Assembly (NCBI GenBank): GCA_030374735.1
Contig: JASCIV010000233.1
Coordinates: forward strand, 1 to 29,891
Source of the DNA: Gracilaria caudata
Taxonomy: Eukaryota; Rhodophyta; Florideophyceae; Gracilariales; Gracilariaceae
DNA: 29,891 nt
Direction: 5' to 3'
Shown here: positions 19,232 to 28,078 of the stretch, one piece after another
Position numbering within the stretch: position 1 is the first letter of the stretch
How the letters are laid out: every line of letters starts with the position of its first letter
Made by a program: the position numbers and the translations under genes
The notes under the pieces: generated by a model
The model's input: the letters and a program-made list of their open reading frames with translations, nothing else
Databases searched by the model: none
What the model was told of the DNA's origin: nothing

Positions 19232-19462
19232 ATGAATTACGTTCTTATTGGCCGCCCGGATGACAATTCCATTTTGGTTGAGGAAGGAAATAAGCTTCCC
19301 ACAATCGCGTACAGCGGCGGTGCGACACATTTCACTGGAAAAGTGTGTCATCATGTTCATAAAAAGTTGAACTGCTTCATTAAATTGAATTTCCTACGTC
19401 ACGAAGGGTTCTCAAGAAAAGACCCTCTTATATTGTATTTGAGGTACCCAACGGAGACTTAG
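19232..19462 (+). pseudogene. Frame-shifted N-terminal NUDIX-like part of the APH gene
   Basis: From an ATG at 19232 the frame reads MNYVLIGRPDDNSILVEEG, then NKLPTI. This is the shape of the NUDIX-like N-terminal domain found before the kinase domain in many APH-family proteins, where a small-molecule-binding fold reads VLLVRxxxxWALPxx. The frame stops at 19460-19462. The conserved continuation (SYIVFEVPNGDLAEMPKN) lies in the next frame, which is open from 19384. The two frames would join if one base were missing from the short A run at 19417-19420. So this is either a sequencing or assembly slip or a real frameshift. No GT-AG pair that fits the frames was found. Confidence 0.55.
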
Positions 19463-19467
19463 CAGAG

Positions 19468-20577
19468 ATGCCGAAAAACTGCAAATGGATACAGCGGTCT
19501 TCTGTTGACGAAATCGCGGTTGATCCTCCTTCGCAAACGATTACGGCCTATCTGGAAAAGTACAAGTTACGGGGACTGAATTTAGAGGGTGAAAAGCTAC
19601 ATTCATTCTCACGCACAGGTTGGCTTAAGCGTGCAAGTAGATGGATCAATGAGAAGTTGAATGATAGTGGATATGACGTGGAGAGTATCGAAAAGCTCCA
19701 ACATGGTCATGGAAGCTGCGTTGTAAGAGTGAGGGTTAGCTCGAGCATGGTCTTCTACATGAAGTGTTCAAATCGCATAGGGTGGTGGAATGAGGTGAGA
19801 GTGACACAGGCACTGGGTGAGGTGATGCCAGAAGAGTTTGAAACGCCGTTTGCGGTTGACGTAGATCTTGGGTGGATGCTGACACGAGACTATGGAAAGA
19901 CTCTTCCGTACAGAGTATTCGAGACGGACGTGGATCTGGCAAAGAGGGTGATGTGGCGTTGGGCCGAAATCCAGAAGAAATCTATATCAAAAGTTGAAGA
20001 ATTGCAGGAGCGGGGAGTGGCAAAAATGGATGGGGAGGCGCTTAAATCGGCGATTGATCGAGCTATGGGGAATCCGCTTTGGTTCAAAGCTCAGCGAGAG
20101 GGAATGAACGAGGAGCAGTTAGAGCGGTACAATGATGAATGTGAATATAAGAATGAGTATCGGGCGTACTTGCAACGGTTGTTTGACAACGTTGGGGAGT
20201 ACAATGTGCCGTTAGGAATTGTCCATGGGGACTTGAATTCCGTGAACGTTATTGTACAGGGAGACAAAAGCTTCACCTTTCTCGATATGTTCTACACCCA
20301 AATTTCGTTTCCATTTCTAGATGTAATACTGCTTCCTCTTATATGCGGATCGAGTTTTGAAGATTTCGATCTTGACTTTTATCTGGAGCATTGGACAGAG
20401 TATGAGAGTATGGAAAGGCTGCGAGAACTGCTGATGCTCGTTGGAGAGGTAAGAAGTGTTGAAAGTGTGGCATCTAGAATTTTTGCTTTTGAGAATGGGG
20501 AAGATCATGAAAGGGAAGAGCACTACATGGAATTGAGATTTCCGGTTTGTCGTACGTTTGATTATCACAAAGACTGA
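19468..20577 (+). CDS. APH-family (aminoglycoside phosphotransferase-like) small-molecule kinase domain
   Basis: 369 residues from the first ATG of this frame. The frame itself is open from 19384, so the natural start may lie further up (see 19232-19462). The protein-kinase-like fold is clear: ATP-binding lysine K99 in FYMKC, paired E109, WMLTRDYG at 136-143, the catalytic loop HGDLNSVNV at 253-261 (D255, N260), and the metal aspartate D273 in FLD. GWLKRASRWI near 51-60 is the family's usual lead-in (GWF-EA-WI). The substrate cannot be read from sequence. Such proteins phosphorylate hydroxyls of varied metabolites, and the name does not imply drug resistance. No signal peptide or membrane segment is visible. 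It stands alone between two copies of a dispersed repeat. It could be an active short form or the 3' part of a broken gene. Confidence 0.8.
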   Translation: MPKNCKWIQRSSVDEIAVDPPSQTITAYLEKYKLRGLNLEGEKLHSFSRTGWLKRASRWINEKLNDSGYDVESIEKLQHGHGSCVVRVRVSSSMVFYMKCSNRIGWWNEVRVTQALGEVMPEEFETPFAVDVDLGWMLTRDYGKTLPYRVFETDVDLAKRVMWRWAEIQKKSISKVEELQERGVAKMDGEALKSAIDRAMGNPLWFKAQREGMNEEQLERYNDECEYKNEYRAYLQRLFDNVGEYNVPLGIVHGDLNSVNVIVQGDKSFTFLDMFYTQISFPFLDVILLPLICGSSFEDFDLDFYLEHWTEYESMERLRELLMLVGEVRSVESVASRIFAFENGEDHEREEHYMELRFPVCRTFDYHKD

Positions 20578-20968
20578 TGTGGAATCACGCGGATGTACGA
20601 GAGAAAGATAGATTAGCCAAAGCATTGGTACGAGAAGATTGTCGAGTGACTGGCTGATCCTGCCTTAGCATAACGAAGCCAAGGTTGGTTTCATGGATAC
20701 CAATGAATAAAGATCTGGTTGCTGATACAGGGTTTATCGTCGCGAGAAAGAGAACCATTCTCGATGGTGCAAACTATCAACACTGATGCAAATCCATGTT
20801 TAGGTTTCAGCTCCAAGAAATAACGACTAACGACCAGTAGTACAACCCAATGCCTGGGGGAAACCCAGCACATATAGATGCACGATGGACTAACTCTTCA
20901 AATCACATACCACGTTATTTCTTCTTCTTCCTACTGCCCGGCTTCACGTTCTGTGGAGAGTATCTTGC
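20578..20968. other. 3' flank of the APH gene
   Basis: No gene or motif recognised; short frames only. It must hold the 3' UTR of the APH gene. Confidence 0.4.
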
Positions 20969-21229
20969 CATTCCCAGAAGAGCACTTATAAAAGCATCGC
21001 GACAACCGTTGGTGACGTTTTGGTGAGTTTCTTGCGTTTGCTTCAATTCCCTAAGCCTGCGAAGTATACAACGTCACTTCTCGACTTCGGAAGCTACGAA
21101 ATGCCTGACCACATGCATTTCAACCTTCAAAGCCCATACAAAGTTGGTTCAACGTCTTCCGCCATCTTCCCATGCCCAGAGGCCTGCATCCTCTGCCGCG
21201 ATCTGCCCGAAAGGCGCTATAACTGATCA
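20969..21229 (+). repeat. Dispersed repeat, copy B
   Basis: Same orientation and block order as 18527-18819. It is shorter: copy A has extra bases around its dyads and before its caacgtcactt block, while B has about ten extra bases after tttcttgc. B contains TTATAAAAG near its left end (20986-20994). Both copies share an ATG followed by a short frame: B encodes 41 codons with SPYKVGSTSSAIFPCPE, A a longer relative with IPYKICRTSSAILPVP. Indels between them keep this frame up to that point. That could be chance or a small duplicated gene. Confidence 0.7.
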
Positions 21230-22299
21230 TAGAGAGTTCTGGTGAGCATGTTATCTGCGAACTTCTTAGCACGAAACAGGAAAAGCTCGCTGCCGCGTTG
21301 AGTTTTTCCTAAAATATCCTTACACTTCTCGGAGTTTCTGAGTTTTGAGTTCTTGAATCCAAGACTTGCACGAAGGGCAGCCTGCTGAATGATACTAAAG
21401 TGGTGTATGATGATCATCATGATGATCGTCAGGGCCTTTCCAAACAGTGCGTAGATTCTCCGTTCCCCCTGTTATATTGTTATCATGATGTTACCACTCC
21501 GTCTGATGACTCATTTATACCATTGCTTTGGATTGCAGACAACTGGACGGTGTTCTCCTGAGCTTGTGTGCACTCATCCGAATTTGAGTTGTGCAGCTGA
21601 CGAAGTGAGAATAGATATCGGCGTTGGGGAAGGGAACAAAAGCAGCGTTTCATGCGCAGAAATATCAAAGCTCTAAACAAGCACGAAGACGAATGAGCTC
21701 CGTGCGATTTTGCTTTGGAGAAATGTCTAACCAGCGTTGGTTACGTCGGAACGAGATCATGGATAGAAGTCCGTGTCTGTCCAGAGCCCATGATAGGCGA
21801 GCAAACAATGTTTGTGGATGGTGATAAGGGGCAACCGATCTGGATACGCCCGCCGACTTTCAATAGTAGAATATCTGCACGGCTTTTATTTTACCTTCGT
21901 AGTGCTTTTCTAACCCTTTGCCTTTCGGGTTACCAGTAGAGATGACAAAGTTGATTATCATAGGGCGAGAGGGCGTCGTACCCGCGCTTTCATCTTTTCC
22001 TTCTGCCTGAGAGTTTTGCGATTACTTTTGAATGCCCCTCTCTCCTGGCCTTTTGTTTATCAATGCTGCATTTATCTGTCGTGAGTCTTATGTCGTACAT
22101 CTCGAGAGAAAGGTTGGGAGTATTCTCGATTCTAGACTTTCCATCAATGCGTACCTTCGGCACCCATCAACGACCCAACGATGGTCATTGGGCAAGAGCC
22201 AGTTTCATTGACGGCCTTCAAAGTGGGGGATAATAACTGAAAACGTCTAAAGCTCAGCTGGAGAAGCACTTCGTCGAAGGAGAGTTTCGAATTCACATA
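21230..22299. other. Intergenic, no recognised gene
   Basis: Short frames on both strands (for example 21485-21676 plus, true ATG, Cys-containing) show no family resemblance. The right part should carry the promoter of the membrane protein gene. No TATA-like word stands out near 22300. Confidence 0.4.
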
Positions 22300-25074
22300 A
22301 TGTTGCAACAAACACTCTCGATGGTGCCACGCAGTTTCTTCCTGGGTTTGGTTTGTACGTGCTTTCTTGCCACTCTCGTTCAGTCACGATTGCAAGCTGT
22401 GCCTAGCGAACATTCACGTTCAATAGCAGATAGAAAGCGTCATGGCAGCTTGGCTTTTGACGACGCTGGTCGAACATATGTGAATTTCCGTCGTTCACTT
22501 CTTTTTAATACCCGCAGAAAATGTCCCGACCTTCCTTTGAGTGTTTCACAGGTTGGGGAAACAGGATGGGAAGCTCGAACAAAAGCGACGCAAATCTCGG
22601 ACACCAGCGATGGTGCACAACTTCAAACGAATTTCTTGGCAAGTAACAAGCCAATGTCTTTTGCGCAGCCACTGGCCAGGCAACCACAACGTTTGTCCGC
22701 GTCGCCTTCCACAAGGGATATGGAAGCCACGACGCCTGTAATCAGCTCAACACCTGTGTCTTCTGCCAAACCGTCGTCGACTGTTTCGATGTCATCTGCC
22801 TCGGACGGCATTTTGATCCATCCCGATCAGTCTTCATCTCAACATGAATCTAATGCAACAAGCCCTACTAGCTCGGGTGCAGCGTCCTTGCTACCATCCT
22901 TGTCTTTTTCTTCATCCCCGAGTCCTTCCCGCAGTGTCGATGCTGTCGCTCCTATTGCGTCGACAGCTCCGCAACAGACTTCTTCAAGTTCACCAAGCCA
23001 TTCAGCTGAGGTTAGAGTCTCAGCGCCACCGTCTATAACAGAACCTGCGTCCCTTCCCATTTCAGTGTCCAGCTTACCATCGCCACCCGCTTCCACACCG
23101 AAGCCGAGAGAGAGTTCAGCAGCACCCGAAGTCTCGCCAAATATCGAGGATGTTGAGGAGACGGAGAATCAATCCAATCATCTTACTATCGGTGGAACGA
23201 TTACTGTTTCAGACTTTTCGCGTGGACCCCTATTGAATAGAACTGGTGAACGTATCAAAGATACTCCATTTTCTGATGTTCTTATCCTCTTATCCATGAA
23301 CGGCAGCAGAAGATCTACAGTGCCAACCATCGCGCGTCAGGAATCCCTGAACGTGTCTCAGTCTGTTGTAACTGTCAGAGCATGTCTGGAGAGGTTGGTC
23401 GGGAATGGAGAATCGACACCATTGTTATCTCTGCACGCATTTGAACGTCCATCGCTAAAGGAAACTGATATCATAGTTTCGCGCGGCTTCAAGAGCTCTT
23501 TTCAACTCAACGAAACCTACACTTGCCTTATGGGACTAGCCCTCGAGATACCCGCCGATACTCTGAGCGCAATGTTTCTTGTGCTCTCAGCACGTCTCTC
23601 TTCTGGATCTGCAGTTGTAAAGATCTCGGCCGCTCAGTCCACGAACTTGGTAGCGGCATCTCCGTTAGTTTGGAATCGAAACCTGTTATCAACATCAGAA
23701 AAGGCCAATGCAAGCCTTGGTAATGCTGAGAAAGCGAAAGTCTTCATCATTTCCTCTTGGCCCAATTTGAAACATGTTGAACTAGAAGATTCGCAAGTAG
23801 ATAGCACTGGCCTTCATTATATCTATGGATCAATCTCTCGCTTCCCAAATCCAATCTGCGATGATTCTGGAACACAACTCATAGCCTCTATCGTTGGAAA
23901 ACAACTTGGCATTGGTCCGAATCAGGTCACCATCATTCCCATACCGGTTCGGAATTGTGAAGAGCCATATTCCCTTAGCGTAATTCTCAACGCCCTTAAG
24001 CATGTGACGTCAAGCGTGGGAAGTTCATCATCATCGAATTCTTTTCTTATATTCGATGACCAACTCCAAGAAAGTGGTTTCTTGAACGATTCATCACTGC
24101 TAAAGGAATTTGAAGTGCTGGCAGACGCAGGAGTGGTTACTTTGGTCCCAGGAAAAGCATGCCATGAGCTGCAGCCATCATATGTTGCTGTTGGGGCGTT
24201 TGGTCATCATGTTCAAGATGGAGGGAATTCGTCCTCTGCGGAACAGTTTGTAATTCGGTCATCTAAGTGTTCAAGTATGTTCGATGTTTTCGGACCTGGA
24301 GATTTCAGCACCGCAGCCTCCATTAGGGGACCAGAATCATATACGAACCTCAACTGGGGTTCAAACGTTGCAGCGGGAGGCGTTTTGGGGGTGTTTTTGA
24401 TGATGTCTCTCGAGCAGAATCTGAACCCAAACATTACCGAGGTAAAAGCCTTGCTAAAGGGGCTGACAAGGACGAGCCCCGTGATTGGCGATCTGAACAC
24501 CAGTGAATTCAACGGATCCGGACCTGCGCTGCCACTCCTTGGCGCCGCTACATCGCTGTCCGATCTGAGAAAGTCCTTCCGAGAACTGGCGTCGTCGAAT
24601 TCCGAGGGGAAGCACTTCCTAGTTACTTTCCTGTCAAAACTTCCCATCGGGGCCATAATTGGGATATGTTTAGTTGTTTGCCTTCTTTTGATCGTGATCA
24701 TCGTAGGGGCGGTTTTCGTATCTCGGCGCAGAAGAGAATCGGACGACTACGAAGGAGAACCTACACTCGAAGAAGATATCGAAAGCGCTGCAGTAACAGA
24801 TAACTCGGTTTCTGAGACTCACAGTGATCGTGCTCTCAAGCGACCTCCCACAATAGTAGATATTCTATCGCCAACCCCACTTCGAGTGCCGCCCCAGAGA
24901 CAAGATACGGACAAGGGCCGCCCTCCGCAGCCGCAGCCTGTTCGTGTTCCTGTCGTACAAAGATTGTTATCGCTAAATAGAAGTAAGGAATCTCCCATTC
25001 CTAAGGGTGATAAGGCCTCGTGGTTTGCCACACCCAGGAGCGAAAAACCTGGAAATGGTACATTTAACAGATGA
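22300..25074 (+). CDS. Type I membrane protein with a degenerate, probably inactive subtilase-like ectodomain
   Basis: 924 residues, one exon. A signal peptide covers about 1-29 (SFFLGLVCTCFLATLVQS). Residues about 130-285 are a Ser/Pro/Thr stalk, likely glycosylated. Residues about 390-450 resemble an I9-type propeptide end. Residues about 478-720 follow the order of proteinase-K-like subtilases: KVFIISSW (479-486 region; Asp of the triad replaced by S485), DDSGTQLIASIVG (520s; His replaced by S523), a strand-helix section, GVVTLVPGKA (oxyanion Asn replaced by K619), MFDVFGPGD (normally DIFAPG), and WGSNVAAGG where S688 falls at the nucleophile position. So two or three of the four key residues are lost. 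A transmembrane helix lies at about 781-807, followed by RRRR and a Pro-rich cytoplasmic tail of about 115 residues. Function unknown; an adhesion, binding or receptor role is inference. Confidence 0.72.
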   Translation: MLQQTLSMVPRSFFLGLVCTCFLATLVQSRLQAVPSEHSRSIADRKRHGSLAFDDAGRTYVNFRRSLLFNTRRKCPDLPLSVSQVGETGWEARTKATQISDTSDGAQLQTNFLASNKPMSFAQPLARQPQRLSASPSTRDMEATTPVISSTPVSSAKPSSTVSMSSASDGILIHPDQSSSQHESNATSPTSSGAASLLPSLSFSSSPSPSRSVDAVAPIASTAPQQTSSSSPSHSAEVRVSAPPSITEPASLPISVSSLPSPPASTPKPRESSAAPEVSPNIEDVEETENQSNHLTIGGTITVSDFSRGPLLNRTGERIKDTPFSDVLILLSMNGSRRSTVPTIARQESLNVSQSVVTVRACLERLVGNGESTPLLSLHAFERPSLKETDIIVSRGFKSSFQLNETYTCLMGLALEIPADTLSAMFLVLSARLSSGSAVVKISAAQSTNLVAASPLVWNRNLLSTSEKANASLGNAEKAKVFIISSWPNLKHVELEDSQVDSTGLHYIYGSISRFPNPICDDSGTQLIASIVGKQLGIGPNQVTIIPIPVRNCEEPYSLSVILNALKHVTSSVGSSSSSNSFLIFDDQLQESGFLNDSSLLKEFEVLADAGVVTLVPGKACHELQPSYVAVGAFGHHVQDGGNSSSAEQFVIRSSKCSSMFDVFGPGDFSTAASIRGPESYTNLNWGSNVAAGGVLGVFLMMSLEQNLNPNITEVKALLKGLTRTSPVIGDLNTSEFNGSGPALPLLGAATSLSDLRKSFRELASSNSEGKHFLVTFLSKLPIGAIIGICLVVCLLLIVIIVGAVFVSRRRRESDDYEGEPTLEEDIESAAVTDNSVSETHSDRALKRPPTIVDILSPTPLRVPPQRQDTDKGRPPQPQPVRVPVVQRLLSLNRSKESPIPKGDKASWFATPRSEKPGNGTFNR

Positions 25075-26547
25075 CACTCTTCGTAATTATTGCCGTAACC
25101 CAGGTCAAGAACGATAACATGTTGGAGAGTTTATCCTTAAAGACATGTTACTTACCTAGATATCATTCTACGCAAGCCCATGTCTGCAACACTTTCGGAA
25201 TTTCAGGAGATCTATTCAACCAACTACCCTTGTATTGTCCCACCTTTAGATCACATGCCATAGAAATATGTGCTATGGACAACGTCTACGGCAATGTTTG
25301 TATTCTTTCAGATGACGCAAGAAGATATAGTCGTGATTAGAAGCAAGGCCATCGCTCTAAACACCGGTCGGTTAAGAACATTACGAGGTTTAGAATGGGC
25401 GCTCAGAAGCTCTTTCGCATGTTTGCTGCTGGCATATATGTGTTAACAACTGAATGAATCCTCGTTTGTCTCCTTTACGCAAACGCTTACGTTCATTGCT
25501 CTTAAATTGCGGGCGTTTGTAAGAAATCCTATAACCTATAACCCTTCCCTCTACACCGCAGCCACTAACTACAAATCGTTTCGCTACCAACTACTTTCGC
25601 CTTCGTTCTCTCCTGTAGCTCTTCATTCAACGAGATCATTCAGAGATCGTCGACATAGTGGATTGTCCATCAGGAGGCTTCTCATATACCACAATTGCCC
25701 GCCCAAGACGGCCCGGTCAACGTCCTCTGCATCCAACCATCATATCATCGACGAGAACAGGTGAAAGAAACATCCGGGAGCCATGGGTGTTGTCTTCCCT
25801 GTTATCCATCCAAGGAAACCCTTGGAAAAAACCTCCATCGAAATGAATCCTAGGCTAGAGTCATTCGGCGACGGCGTCCCCGAACCATGAACAAATAGAT
25901 GAAACATCCTGAGGGGCGTTAGGCTGACAAGATGTACGGATGGGCGCTAACGCTATCCCTTCACTACTTTAGTAGCCAGGCAAGTTTTTGACAGCCTCTT
26001 ATCGGATCAATATTTGCCACCCTTACAAACCCACCATGGGATGTCGATTAACGAGACGAGTGGTCTGGCACGAAACATCCCTAGCGAGCTAACATTACCC
26101 CGTTTTGCCACCAACGGCGTAAATATCGTGTGAGTTGCAGGCTCGTATCTCAACGTGATGTGGTGCCCTCGCGCTCTTCTCATCAGCTTACGGATATCGT
26201 CTCTAACAAACGATTTTGTTCACGTGCTTGCAAACGCGGCGCCTCTTTTGTACCGCAGTTTCTTTCCCTCAAATAAAGGTCGAGTTTGTTTGTTTGTTGC
26301 TCAGTGACTGAACAGGCCGCTTAACGACGAGAAAACGCAACAGTTCGGATGCAAACGGCGTGCAGCGTGAGAGAGCTCAGAAACACGTGCATTATGGACA
26401 ACGAGCAGAATATGAAGCGCCTGACATGAGCTCGTCGTTCCATTACTTCCTTTCGGTAGATACGGATTAATAGCATGTATTCTTACCATGGAAGAATACA
26501 TTTCTATCCCCGCGACAGAGAAACTGACTGGGTTTCTTTGAATCAAT
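25075..26547. other. Intergenic, no recognised gene
   Basis: About 1.5 kb downstream of the membrane protein. It contains its 3' UTR, a small TTTG microsatellite (about 26287-26300) and only short frames (25071-25340 overlaps the stop codon of the upstream gene and looks like chance). No RNA gene or repeat array was identified. Confidence 0.4.
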
Positions 26548-26662
26548 GACATTCAATGTTTGGCCTTCCTAAAGAGAGAAAGCTTTCTTTGAAAGCTTTA
26601 CTGCAGCTTAGTAATTAGAAGCTGCTGTCCACAATAAAGAAGAAGAAGAAGACATTCAATGT
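26548..26662 (+). mobile_element. Small retroposon-like insertion with 12-bp target-site duplications
   Basis: Perfect 12-bp direct repeats gacattcaatgt stand at 26548-26559 and 26651-26662. Between them are 91 bp that end in an A-rich tail (aataaagaagaagaagaa). Flanking duplication plus a 3' A-rich tail is the hallmark of target-primed reverse transcription. The body has two small hairpins: aaagcttt around 26580-26600, and gcagctt facing aagctgc at about 26603-26625. No tRNA, 7SL or 5S resemblance was recognised, so it may be a truncated SINE or a retrocopy of an mRNA 3' end (aataaa is present). Confidence 0.6.
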
Positions 26663-27500
26663 CAGTGCCATCCCAGAGCGAGAAATATGTGGGCGCACCA
26701 ATTGAGCAAGCAACGGTCTTCCACGAAACCTTAAAGAGCTCAAACTTTGAACTCTTGCACTAATCTCCTCGGCCCTCCTCATCATGATTAAAGACAGCCT
26801 GTATCTATTCCCCATTACTTTAAGAACCCTCCCCCCGCCCCCACCACCCTTCTTCTTCAGTAGTTGTTGGCCTCCGTTGGAGATCCGTCTGCGTTCTCAT
26901 TTCGCTCCGACCACGGGAAAGTGGATCGGAGACAGGCACACCACGGGAAGGCGAGATGCACGTTCCCCCCCCCCCCACTACCCGCTCAATCAGAGTCACT
27001 TTGCTCCTCTCATCCTCGCACGGGCTTCCAGAGCAGCGACGATGATTTGTACGGCATCACTCGTCTCCCAGTCCGACCGGCGCCGTCGACCTTCGCAAAC
27101 TCGTGTTGTCGTCAAGCGGGCAGTGCAGCGTCGACGGTGGTTATGGTTCAGTTGTCTCCCCAGTCCGGGAGCAGTATACCTTTGTTCACCTTCTCTTCGT
27201 GCTGCTTTGTCATCGATCAGACTAAGGCGGCGATGGTGACACAATATCATTCCTCTCCCAGCTCGACTGGCGTTTGTGACCTCTTTCTCTCTTTGTGATA
27301 GTCAAACGGACAGCATAAAGGCGTTGGTGATTTTCGCTCACTTGTGTCCCTGTCTGAGAGGCGCATGTATCTCATCACATCCCTTTCCATGCGTTTTGCA
27401 AGGTCGATGAGCAGTTTTTTTCAAAAGCACGCTGATGTGCTCGTGCGTGTTGATTGTGGCTTGAATCATTAGAGCATGGCCACTGGGGATCCAAAGCCTC
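26663..27500. other. Intergenic with poly-C tract; no recognised gene
   Basis: A run of 12 C lies at 26965-26976. From 26784 to 27298 two overlapping plus frames and one minus frame stay open for 84-151 codons. Their sequences are low-complexity (Pro, Arg, Ser) and not recognised. I do not call a gene. Confidence 0.35.
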
Positions 27501-27662
27501 GTTCCAATCCATTTCACTGACGCCTTGTTGCCGTAAGACAAAATTGCGGCCTGATTGGCTCGGCCAACTATAGAAAAAAAAATATTTTGGCGGCCACCAT
27601 TTGGACTTGGATTGGAACCACCCTTTTTGCGGTCCAATTTCGTCGGATTTGAACCGCAATTT
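27501..27662. repeat. Interlocked inverted repeats, possible small foldback element
   Basis: Two perfect inverted pairs are present: gttccaatcca (27501-27511) with tggattggaac (27608-27618), and aaattgcgg (27541-27549) with ccgcaattt (27654-27662). They interlock rather than nest, so they do not form one simple hairpin. A related word (gcctcgtttcaatccaaatcc) follows at 27663 and echoes gcctcgttccaatccattt at 27496. Possibly two superposed degenerate copies. Confidence 0.4.
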
Positions 27663-28078
27663 GCCTCGTTTCAATCCAAATCCAACGCAAGCAAAAATCT
27701 CGAAAGTTTTTGGGCGTCGCGCTATCTACCAATCAACGACTACTATTATATCTGACGGCTACTTTCGGCTCGTAGCCGCGTTCCCCAATGATACTCCTGC
27801 ACGTTGCTACCGTGGCGTCAGCGCTCTTTTACTGTTGAATTGAATTGGGGCATGCGTAGCCATGCTCTCAGGCCCAAACTCATGACTAACTAGTTGGCAA
27901 AATGGTGCAAATTTGACTAACTGACTAAGGAGCCTAAGTCACAAATAGTCATCATTTTGACAGCGTCTACACAACTACCACGTATTACATATGTTCAAAA
28001 ACGCTTCAAAAAGGCGCAAATACTCTCCAGATTTTTGAGATAGATAAACTAGGTGTCGAGACCAACTAAAGCCAGTAC
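27663..28078. other. 5' flank of the hAT element
   Basis: No gene. Hairpins occur at 27756-27778 (cggctac / gtagccg) and 27850-27865 (gcatg / catgc). The left terminal inverted repeat of the hAT element should lie here, but without the right end, which is outside the window or lost, it cannot be identified. Confidence 0.4.

Noticed and set aside
19342..19407. Mini-intron to join the NUDIX-like part with the APH part
   Set aside because: The GT and AG words tested do not bring the two frames into register; a missing base in the A run does.
22300..25074. Active secreted subtilisin
   Set aside because: The Asp and His of the triad and the oxyanion Asn are not at their expected places, so protease activity is unlikely.
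26560..26650. H/ACA snoRNA, because of two hairpins followed by ACA
   Set aside because: The hairpins are far too short, there is no H box between them, and the flanking duplications with an A-rich tail point to retroposition.
26784..27298. Overlapping 144- and 151-codon frames
   Set aside because: Low-complexity Pro/Arg/Ser sequence around a poly-C tract, overlapping in several frames, with no recognised domain.
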